NCBI RefSeq assembly: GCF_029892445.1 | Contig: NZ_JARXVJ010000001.1 | Location: 1,426,001 to 1,490,000, forward strand | Origin: Chryseobacterium sp. H1D6B | GTDB lineage: Bacteria; Bacteroidota; Bacteroidia; Flavobacteriales; Weeksellaceae | Direction: 5' to 3' | DNA: 64,000 bases | Part shown: positions 40,877 to 47,417 of the stretch, piece by piece | How the letters are laid out: each line of letters starts with the position of its first letter | Position numbering within the stretch: the stretch's first letter is position 1 | Notes under the pieces: model-generated | Seen by the model: only the letters and a program-made list of their open reading frames with translations | Databases searched by the model: none | Told to the model about the DNA's origin: nothing | Program-made: the position numbers and the translations under genes

Positions 40877-42190
40877 ATGAAACGTAAAAACTTTATCATG
40901 CTGCTCTGGGTATCCTTAGGAACCGGAATATTTTTCTTCTTATTTTTCACAGATGAAAAAACTGTTGATAATTTTTTTCTTTCCATACTTATTTCTTCTC
41001 TGTATTCTTTTCTTTTAGGAATCGGAAACAGCGTAATTAACGACTTTCTCAATAAAAAGTTTCCATGGTCTGAGGCCACTACAAAAAGAGCAGTTTTAAG
41101 CATTGTTTCCATTCTTATTGCCAACTTCATTTTGGTGTATGTATGCAATTATATCAATTTTGTAATTTTTCAAAAAGCAGCGACACCGGAACAGTTTTTC
41201 TCAGGAAAATATAATTTCGTCAATTGGTTTATGGTGAATATTGCACTGCTTATTTCTGCTTTTCTTCACGCAAGAGGCTTTATGGAAGAGCTTAAAAAAA
41301 CATCAAAAAAGGAAGTAGTAGAGCAGAAATTAATTGCAAAATCTGCTAATGCCCAGTTTGAAACCCTTAAAAATCAATTAGATCCTCACTTTCTTTTTAA
41401 TTCATTAAATGTTTTAAGTTCTCTGATTGATGAAAATCCTCCGCAGGCCCAAAAATTTACGGCTTCCATGTCAAAAATTTATCGGTATGTCCTAGAACAG
41501 AAAGATAAAGAATTAGTGACAGTAGAAGATGAAATAGAGTTTGCAAAAACCTACTGCGGATTATTGAAGACCCGATTTGAAGACAGTGTCGACTTTACAT
41601 TTGAGATTAAGGCTGAAGATATGAAGAAATATGTAGTTCCTCTTTCTCTGCAGCTGCTGTTAGAAAACTGTATTAAACATAATTTTGCTACTTCATCAAA
41701 GCCTTTGATTATCAAAGTGTTTTCTGAAAACGGAACGCTTTGTATTGAAAATAATCTTCAAGTAAGAGAACAGATGAAAGAAAGTGCGGGCATCGGGCTT
41801 GCCAATATTGTACAGCGGTATTCTCTGCTCACTAAAAGAAATGTATTCATAGAAAAATCAAAAGATTATTTTAAAGTAAAACTGCCGATCCTAAGCGAGA
41901 GGCCTCATCTCATGACTGCATCACCAGAGACTGAAGATAAGGCTTATAAAAGAGCAAGAAGGAGAGTGAGGGAGATTAAGGGATTTTATGGCAATCTTAC
42001 TTCTTACTGCATTGTTATTCCTTTTCTGGTTTTTGTTAATCTTTTTACAGATAGCGGATATCATTGGTTTTGGTGGCCGTTATTTGGATGGGGAATAGGA
42101 GTTGCATCTCATGCATTTCAGGTTTTCGGGGTTGGAGAATCCTGGAAAGAGAAGAAGATCCGGGAAATAATGGACAAACAAAAAAATTAA
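40877..42190 (+). CDS. LytS/YehU-type sensor histidine kinase with C-terminal 2TM domain
   Basis: The start used is the ATG at 40877. Four hydrophobic segments occupy the first about 130 residues. The His_kinase motif AQFETLKNQLDPHFLFNSLNVLSSLIDE contains the phospho-acceptor His, and the ATPase part follows with the N box LLLENCIKHN and the G box SAGIGLANIV. About 85 further residues then form a 2TM domain: RARRRVREIKGFYGNLTSYC, two hydrophobic helices and WKEKKIREIMD. A 2TM domain on the C terminus of the kinase is unusual for such proteins. The next gene starts 4 bases later. The partner is most likely the LytTR regulator at 43873. Confidence 0.9.
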   Translation: MKRKNFIMLLWVSLGTGIFFFLFFTDEKTVDNFFLSILISSLYSFLLGIGNSVINDFLNKKFPWSEATTKRAVLSIVSILIANFILVYVCNYINFVIFQKAATPEQFFSGKYNFVNWFMVNIALLISAFLHARGFMEELKKTSKKEVVEQKLIAKSANAQFETLKNQLDPHFLFNSLNVLSSLIDENPPQAQKFTASMSKIYRYVLEQKDKELVTVEDEIEFAKTYCGLLKTRFEDSVDFTFEIKAEDMKKYVVPLSLQLLLENCIKHNFATSSKPLIIKVFSENGTLCIENNLQVREQMKESAGIGLANIVQRYSLLTKRNVFIEKSKDYFKVKLPILSERPHLMTASPETEDKAYKRARRRVREIKGFYGNLTSYCIVIPFLVFVNLFTDSGYHWFWWPLFGWGIGVASHAFQVFGVGESWKEKKIREIMDKQKN

Positions 42191-42194
42191 AATA

Positions 42195-42494
42195 ATGGAA
42201 AGTTTTGACGAAAATGATATTCGATATCAGCAGGCTAAGAAACAGGTTGAAAAACTGAGAGGGTTTTATGGACATTTGTTTTCGTATGTTGTTGTAAATA
42301 TTGTTATTGCCTATTTTAATTACACGAATTTAAAGCCAGGAGAAAGTTATTTTCAGTTTAAAAACTTTTTTACGGCTGTGTTTTGGGGAATAGGCCTTTT
42401 AGCCCATGCTGTAATTGTGTTTTTCCCGCAAATAAGCTTTTTTAAACAATGGGAAGAAAGAAAAATTAAAGAACTAATGAATAAAAACAAATAA
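42195..42494 (+). CDS. 2TM-domain protein 1
   Basis: A 99-residue protein of the 2TM family. A charged amphipathic N-terminal helix (YQQAKKQVEKLRGFYGHLFSY) leads into two transmembrane helices and the family C-terminal motif WEERKIKELMNK. The function of 2TM proteins is unknown; they often occur beside LytTR systems. It lies 4 bases after the kinase and 1 base before the methyltransferase gene. Confidence 0.85.
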   Translation: MESFDENDIRYQQAKKQVEKLRGFYGHLFSYVVVNIVIAYFNYTNLKPGESYFQFKNFFTAVFWGIGLLAHAVIVFFPQISFFKQWEERKIKELMNKNK

Positions 42495-42495
42495 T

Positions 42496-43065
42496 ATGAA
42501 TGCTTTAACAATGGTTTTTTACGCTTCGATGGCCGCTTGGTTTTTAAGTGAGATCATTTATAAACAAAAACTGCAGTCAACAGAAAACGATAAGAAGGGA
42601 AAAGATAATTCAACGCTTATGATCCTTTGGATCGTTATCATCTTATCGATTGCAGGTGCTGAGATGCTTTCGGATATTTCCAGTTTTCAAATTTCTGAGA
42701 ATAGTTGGATTTTGTATCTGGGAGAGGTACTTATTCTTACAGGAATCATTTTAAGACTGGTTATTATCAGATCTTTAGGCAAATATTTCACCGTAGATGT
42801 TACGATAAAAGAAGACCATAAAATAAAAAAAGAAGGGTTTTATTCTTATTTGAGACACCCCTCTTATGCCGCTTCTTTATTAACGTTTCTTGGTCTGGGA
42901 TTGTATCTAAATAACTGGATTTCTCTGGCTGTTGCAGTTATTCCTCCATTCCTCGCATTCAGCTACAGAATTATAATCGAAGAAAGGGCATTAATAGAAC
43001 AGTTTGGAGAAGAATATAGGGAGTATAGAAAAGCAACAAAAAGACTTATTCCTTTTATTTATTAG
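42496..43065 (+). CDS. Isoprenylcysteine carboxyl methyltransferase-like membrane protein
   Basis: This 189-residue protein has about five hydrophobic segments and the ICMT/PEMT C-terminal motif YSYLRHPSYAASLLTFLGLGL, followed by RIIIEERALIEQFGEEYREYRK. Those RHP and EE...Y patterns bind S-adenosylmethionine in this superfamily. Bacterial members methylate mostly unknown lipid or small substrates. It is embedded between the 2TM genes, and an intrinsic terminator follows 22 bases later. Confidence 0.85.
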   Translation: MNALTMVFYASMAAWFLSEIIYKQKLQSTENDKKGKDNSTLMILWIVIILSIAGAEMLSDISSFQISENSWILYLGEVLILTGIILRLVIIRSLGKYFTVDVTIKEDHKIKKEGFYSYLRHPSYAASLLTFLGLGLYLNNWISLAVAVIPPFLAFSYRIIIEERALIEQFGEEYREYRKATKRLIPFIY

Positions 43066-43086
43066 GTATTTTGGTGTAAAATAAAA

Positions 43087-43117
43087 GATCCCGATTTCAA
43101 TTGAGTCGGGATTTTTA
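43087..43117 (+). terminator. Terminator after the ICMT-like gene
   Basis: The stem ATCCCGA/TCGGGAT with an 11-base loop and a following T-run divides the 2TM cluster into two transcription units. Confidence 0.8.
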
Positions 43118-43180
43118 CAGCTCAGACCTGATATTCTGCAGTTCGGTTAAAAATAGTTGATTTCAGGGTGTTATGTGATA

Positions 43181-43188
43181 TAAATTTG
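43181..43188 (+). promoter_or_regulatory. TTG-N21-TAnnTTTG promoter for the second half of the 2TM cluster
   Basis: TAAATTTG is preceded by TTG at 43157-43159, 21 bases apart. The ATG of the next gene is 32 bases downstream. This gives the 2TM-2TM-LytTR genes their own promoter. Confidence 0.68.
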
Positions 43189-43219
43189 ATGAAGCAAAAC
43201 AATTTAAAATTTAGAAATC

Positions 43220-43516
43220 ATGGAAATATTATCAGTTGACAAAGAAACGGTTGCTTACGAAAAAGCATCAAGAAGAGTAAAAGAACTAAAAGGTTTTTAC
43301 GGAAACCTTACTTCTTACTGCATGGTAATCCCTTTTTTATGTATTCTTAACCTTTGGACATCGCCGGGATATTTTTGGTTTTTCTGGCCGATGCTGGGAT
43401 GGGGGTTAGGTCTTGCCAGCCATGCTGTAAGTGTTTTCGGTATTGGAAAGGATTGGGAAGAGAAAAAAATTAAGGAATTAATGGAACAGGAAAAAAGAAA
43501 TCATAAAACGCTTTAA
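43220..43516 (+). CDS. 2TM-domain protein 2, paralogue of the kinase C-terminal domain
   Basis: A 98-residue 2TM protein. By hand count about 52 of 82 positions are identical, without gaps, to the 2TM domain fused to the histidine kinase at 40877-42190. The shared block is KGFYGNLTSYC, PFL..N, GWG.G.ASHA, VFG.G and EKKI.E.M. That is far closer than to its neighbours. It has an amphipathic N-terminal helix and two membrane helices. It is the first gene behind the 43181 promoter. Confidence 0.88.
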   Translation: MEILSVDKETVAYEKASRRVKELKGFYGNLTSYCMVIPFLCILNLWTSPGYFWFFWPMLGWGLGLASHAVSVFGIGKDWEEKKIKELMEQEKRNHKTL

Positions 43517-43534
43517 TCTCTAAAATATAATACA

Positions 43535-43810
43535 ATGGACTATGATCAGGCACAGAAAAAAGTAAAAGAGCTGAAAAAATTCTATAGACACCTTACATGG
43601 TTTGGAATTGTTACAGCCTTTTTATGTTTCAACAACATTTTCGAATACGAAGAATTTGATTTTACATTTTTCAACGGGGCAGTCCTATTAGCGGTATGGG
43701 CGGTTATTTTAATAGTAAGGGCGGTTAAACTGTTTATTTTCAATTCAGAATGGGAAAGTAAAATATTGGAGGAAGAGCTTAAAAAGGCTAAAAAAACAAT
43801 TACTTTTTAA
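43535..43810 (+). CDS. 2TM-domain protein 3
   Basis: This 91-residue member is more divergent. It has DYDQAQKKVKELKKFYRHLTW at the N terminus, two hydrophobic helices separated by an acidic loop (EYEEFDF), and a C-terminal SEWESKILEEELKKAKK helix. It lies 18 bases after 2TM protein 2 and 62 bases before the response regulator. Confidence 0.82.
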   Translation: MDYDQAQKKVKELKKFYRHLTWFGIVTAFLCFNNIFEYEEFDFTFFNGAVLLAVWAVILIVRAVKLFIFNSEWESKILEEELKKAKKTITF

Positions 43811-43872
43811 AATCTGATAACTTTTATATAATTTTATTTCCCAATCCTATTACAACTAGAAACTATAACTAA

Positions 43873-44616
43873 ATGATTAAAACTGTAATTATCGAAGACG
43901 AAAAACCAGCGGCAAGAAAAATAGAAAGGATGCTGAGCCTGTTTCCTGAACTTCAAGTTGTTGCCAGCCTCGAATCTGTAGAAGATGCGGTAAAATGGTT
44001 TTCAGAAAATGAACATCCACAGCTCATTTTTTCGGATATTGTCCTTGGCGACGGTTTATCATTTGATATTTTTGAAAAGGTTCCTACAAAAGGATTTATT
44101 ATCTATACAACGGCTTTTGACCAATATACTTTAAAAGCATTTAAACTGAATAGTATAGATTATCTGCTGAAACCTATTTTAGAAGAAGATCTAAGCAAAG
44201 CAATTGAAAAATTCAAATCTTTCTTACCTGACGGCCATTTGGGAAGTGTTCAGGAGATTAAGCAGTTAATAAAAAAAGAAAAGACAATACTTTCAAGGAT
44301 TTTAGTGAAAATAGGGTACAATTTAAAAATTGTGCAGACCAATGAAATAAGCTGTTTCTTCAGTGAAAATAAAATTGTTTACCTGCAGACACAGGAACGT
44401 AATTATCCTACAGATTTTACTTTAGATGAACTGGAAGAAGTCCTGGATGAAAAGAAATTTTTCAGGGTGAACAGACAATTTATTCTTCATTCAGACTATA
44501 TTAAGAACATTCACACTTCCCCCAATTATAAAGTTGATTTAGAATTTCAGCCTCAGGAAGAGATTACAATAAGCAGAGACCGTGTGAAAGATTTTAAAGA
44601 ATGGCTGATAAGTTAA
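43873..44616 (+). CDS. LytTR-family response regulator
   Basis: A 247-residue response regulator. The receiver domain (about 1-120) has the acidic pocket VIIEDE, the phospho-acceptor Asp55 in LIFSDIVLGDG, the TTAF threonine and the LLKPI lysine. The LytTR DNA-binding domain (about 140-245) shows the characteristic FSENKIVYLQTQERNYPTDFTLDELEEVLDEKKFFRVNRQ-type pattern, of which RVNRQFIL is diagnostic. It is the natural partner of the LytS-type kinase upstream. No terminator is obvious after it. Confidence 0.95.
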   Translation: MIKTVIIEDEKPAARKIERMLSLFPELQVVASLESVEDAVKWFSENEHPQLIFSDIVLGDGLSFDIFEKVPTKGFIIYTTAFDQYTLKAFKLNSIDYLLKPILEEDLSKAIEKFKSFLPDGHLGSVQEIKQLIKKEKTILSRILVKIGYNLKIVQTNEISCFFSENKIVYLQTQERNYPTDFTLDELEEVLDEKKFFRVNRQFILHSDYIKNIHTSPNYKVDLEFQPQEEITISRDRVKDFKEWLIS

Positions 44617-44924
44617 CTAGTTGTCGTCAATTTTCTTATCGTCTGTGTCTTGAAGTTGTTTTAAGTTAAATTCCGCATTTTATTATTGCGGTCAATAACT
44701 CAATAGAGTAGGGAACAACATATTTTTAATCATTGATTTTTCGAAAATTTAAAGGAAAGCAAGTAAAATTGACAAGTGTACTTATAAAATATAACTCATG
44801 GAGTTTGTATTCTGGATTTTTAAGCTGTTCATTTATCTCTTTTATCCTTGAAGATGATATGAATGTAAATTATTGTCACGATGTTTTTTATCTTGCCTTG
44901 ATTCAAGAATAAAATTAAATAAAA
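44617..44924. other. Gene-free stretch between the LytTR regulator and a small membrane gene
   Basis: I see no credible gene here. A weak inverted repeat, CCGCA/TGCGG around TTTTATTAT (44673-44692), might be a terminator for the LytTR gene but has no T-run. A hydrophobic 17-residue frame at 44798-44851 is discussed among the rejected items. Confidence 0.4.
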
Positions 44925-44955
44925 ACAAACCCGAAACACTGCTGCTCCGGGTTTT
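44925..44955 (-). terminator. Terminator of the small membrane gene
   Basis: On the minus strand AAACCCG pairs with CGGGTTT around a 14-base loop and is followed by a T-rich run. It starts 12 bases after the stop codon. Confidence 0.75.
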
Positions 44956-44966
44956 ATAATTTATAA

Positions 44967-45182
44967 TTATTGTTTATTTTCCTGTCCTTCTTGTTGTGTC
45001 ATTTTATGACCGTATTTCTCAACCATATTATATGTCATCATGACTAAAATAATACTTAAAATAAGGTGGGATTTTTCTGGATGTACAATGGCTTGATAGA
45101 TATTACAGCCTAAAACAGCAGATACTACTGCTATTAATACTTGGCTTGTGGCTGTGTACTGAGTTTTTAAATAAGTTTTCAT
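44967..45182 (-). CDS. Small two-helix membrane protein, unknown function
   Basis: This 71-residue protein has two hydrophobic helices (VLIAVVSAVLGCNIYQAIV and SHLILSIILVMMTYNMV), then a polar, Gln/Glu-rich tail KMTQQEGQENKQ. It matches no family I know. It has its own ATG start and a matching terminator, and the minus-strand frame has normal codon use, so I consider it real. Confidence 0.65.
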   Translation of the reverse strand: MKTYLKTQYTATSQVLIAVVSAVLGCNIYQAIVHPEKSHLILSIILVMMTYNMVEKYGHKMTQQEGQENKQ

Positions 45183-45262
45183 AATTAATAATTTTAATTG
45201 TTATTTACTAAGTAAGTATCACTTTGTACAATACGTTACAGAAAAATTATTATTATTTTAAA

Positions 45263-46450
45263 CTAAGCAATCACTCCGCTTCCTAAAAGTTCATCATCAA
45301 TGTACCAGGCTGCAAACTGTCCTTCCGCAATTGCAGATTGAGGTTCTTCAAACTCCACATAAAATACATGTTCAAATTGATAAATTACCGCTTTCTGAAG
45401 AGCCTGTCTGTATCTAAACCTTGCCATTACTTCCATAGACCCGCCGTTCTTCAATCTTAAATCCTCACGAACCCAGTGGAGTTCAGAATTATCAATTTTT
45501 AAAGCCTTTTTATGCAGTCCTGGAAAGCTGTGGCCTTCACCTACAAATATGATGTTGTTTTCCATGTCTCTCGATACGATAAAACAACTTTCTTTATGGC
45601 CTCCTATTCCTAGTCCTTTACTTTGTCCGATCGTGAAAAATTGGGCTCCTTGGTGCTTTCCGATTACTTTTCCGTCAGATTTTTTATAATTGATCTTTTG
45701 AGAAAGAAATTCAAGCTCTTCCTCTTTTGAAGAAAATTCGGGGGTTTTCTGAGAAAATAGAGGAGAATCCCTGAAAATTTCTACAATCTCACCTTCTTTA
45801 GGGACTAACTGCTGCTGTAAAAACTGAGGCAGACTTACTTTTCCGATGAAACACAATCCCTGAGAATCTTTCTTGTCAGCAGTTACTAAGCCTATTTCCT
45901 TAGCAATTTCTCTTACCTGAGGCTTTGTAAGTTCTCCGATAGGAAATAAAGCTTTTGAGAGCTGGTCTTGATTCAGCTGGCATAAAAAATAAGACTGGTC
46001 TTTATTGTTATCTTTTCCTGCTAAAAGATGAAAAATTTCTTTTCCGTTTTCATCTAAAGTAGAATCTACTCTTGCATAATGTCCTGTTGCCACTTTATCA
46101 GCCCCTAAAGACATCGCTGTTTTCATGAAAACATCAAACTTCACTTCTCTGTTGCAGAGAACATCTGGGTTCGGAGTTCTTCCCTTTTGGTATTCTGCAA
46201 ACATATAATCTACAATGCGCTCTTTATAAAGCTCACTCATATCGATAACCTGAAAAGGAATTCCTAATTTTTGCGCTACCATTAATGCATCATTACTGTC
46301 CTCAATCCAAGGGCACTCATCTTCTAACGTAACGGAAGCGTCATTCCAGTTTCTCATAAACAAAGCTACAACTTCATGCCCCTGCTGCTGGAGCAAATAG
46401 GCTGTAACACTGGAATCTACTCCTCCCGACAATCCTACGACTATTTTCAT
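45263..46450 (-). CDS. mnmA: MnmA, tRNA-specific 2-thiouridylase
   Basis: MnmA puts sulfur on position 2 of wobble uridine 34 of tRNA-Glu, -Gln and -Lys. The PP-loop ATP motif [17 protein letters not shown] begins at residue 4. The two catalytic Cys lie in [11 protein letters not shown] (about 101) and [14 protein letters not shown] (about 199). The 395 residues are normal. It works with MnmG (19980-21842), which modifies the same base. It is divergent from the outer-membrane protein gene at 46558. Confidence 0.96.
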   Translation of the reverse strand: MKIVVGLSGGVDSSVTAYLLQQQGHEVVALFMRNWNDASVTLEDECPWIEDSNDALMVAQKLGIPFQVIDMSELYKERIVDYMFAEYQKGRTPNPDVLCNREVKFDVFMKTAMSLGADKVATGHYARVDSTLDENGKEIFHLLAGKDNNKDQSYFLCQLNQDQLSKALFPIGELTKPQVREIAKEIGLVTADKKDSQGLCFIGKVSLPQFLQQQLVPKEGEIVEIFRDSPLFSQKTPEFSSKEEELEFLSQKINYKKSDGKVIGKHQGAQFFTIGQSKGLGIGGHKESCFIVSRDMENNIIFVGEGHSFPGLHKKALKIDNSELHWVREDLRLKNGGSMEVMARFRYRQALQKAVIYQFEHVFYVEFEEPQSAIAEGQFAAWYIDDELLGSGVIA

Positions 46451-46557
46451 AATTTTTCTGACAAAGTTTTTATCTTTATCTTAACGGGTGCAAAATTACG
46501 ATAAACCTCTTCGCAAAAAAAGTTATAATTTTAAACATTGATAAAAACGATATTAAT

Positions 46558-47085
46558 ATGAAAAAAATAATTATTTCAATGATGCTTATGTTTTCAGCGT
46601 CAGTATTTTCCCAGGTTTCAGTAGGTACTGCCACGCCGGATTATAACAGATGGACTTTTGGCGGCGGATTAGGGGTAGGCTTCGGAAGTAACAGTGCATT
46701 TTATCTTCAGGCTTCCCCAAGAGTAGGTTATAGAATTACGAATGATCTAGAAGGCGGTATAATTGGAAGTGTTTCATGGCAGACTTCCGATTATTATAGA
46801 TCAACGATGCTCGGGGTAGGTCCGTTTGTGAATTATTATTTTGCAAGATCTTTCTATTTAGGGGCAAACCTCCAGCATTATTTTATCGATTATAAAGACA
46901 AGTTTTATGATTATAAAGCTAATGAAGAAGAAACGGCTTTATACCTTGGAGGAGGTTATATGCAGAGAATAGGAGGAAATTCTTTTATGCAGCTCGGGAT
47001 CATGTACAATGTGCTCTGGAAAGAAAACTCAAGTATTTTTTCAAGTGGTTTTGTACCGAGTATTGGTTTTGTAGTAGGACTTTAA
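46558..47085 (+). CDS. Small outer-membrane beta-barrel protein
   Basis: This 175-residue protein has a signal peptide (MKKIIISMMLMFSASVFSQ) and an eight-strand-type beta-barrel with the alternating pattern GGGLGVGFGSNSAFYL, PRVGYRI, GVGPFVNYYFA, and a C-terminal strand SIGFVVGL. The family is widespread in this phylum and its role unknown. It is transcribed alone. Confidence 0.8.
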   Translation: MKKIIISMMLMFSASVFSQVSVGTATPDYNRWTFGGGLGVGFGSNSAFYLQASPRVGYRITNDLEGGIIGSVSWQTSDYYRSTMLGVGPFVNYYFARSFYLGANLQHYFIDYKDKFYDYKANEEETALYLGGGYMQRIGGNSFMQLGIMYNVLWKENSSIFSSGFVPSIGFVVGL

Positions 47086-47138
47086 ATGAATTTAATTACT
47101 TGTTTGCTGTTCATTGTTTTAGCATTAAATAGATAATT

Positions 47139-47212
47139 GTCATTCAGATTGAAGCGGAACGTAATGAAGAATCTTGATTATTATATGAGATTTCTCCTTC
47201 ATCAAAATGACA
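47139..47212. repeat. Inverted-repeat element, full-length copy
   Basis: The 74-base unit begins TGTCATTCAGATTGAAG and ends CTTCATCAAAATGACA, which are inverted relative to each other with a few mismatches. The inside contains GAAGAATCTTG and GAGATTTCTCC, also partly complementary. It looks like the dispersed intergenic repeats of Chryseobacterium-like genomes. The short open frame across it is a by-product. Confidence 0.6.
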
Positions 47213-47260
47213 ACATAGATAAACTTCTAGGCATAATTTTGTTGATTAACCAATGTACAA

Positions 47261-47308
47261 TGTCATTCGGATTGAAACGAAGTATAATGAAGAATCTCTT
47301 TTTGGTTG
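47261..47308. repeat. Inverted-repeat element, second, truncated copy
   Basis: TGTCATTCGGATTGAAACGAAG and AATGAAGAATCTC repeat the left half of the 47139 element with few changes, 122 bases further on. The right arm is missing or strongly decayed. Confidence 0.55.
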
Positions 47309-47365
47309 AGGTCATTTTGAAATTAATATAAACAAAATGGATTCAGCCGCAAAACATATTAAAAG

Positions 47366-47398
47366 CAAAAAGCATCGAGAAACCTCGATGCTTTTTTA
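47366..47398. terminator. Terminator of clpC
   Basis: The stem AAGCATCGAG/CTCGATGCTT with AAAC loop and T/A runs on both sides lies 20 bases after the clpC stop. Confidence 0.88.
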
Positions 47399-47417
47399 TT
47401 ACAAATTAAATTATTTA

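Noticed and set aside
44798..44851. A 17-residue hydrophobic frame MEFVFWIFKLFIYLFYP
   Set aside because: It could be a toxin-like peptide, but there is no promoter, terminator or antitoxin-like partner. Hydrophobic frames are expected by chance in T-rich DNA.
47137..47331. A 64-residue open frame (MSFRLKRNVMKNL...) between the barrel gene and clpC
   Set aside because: It runs through the two copies of the inverted-repeat element. The peptide repeats MSF.LKR..MKNL because the DNA repeats, not because of protein function, and no promoter or gene-like codon use is seen.
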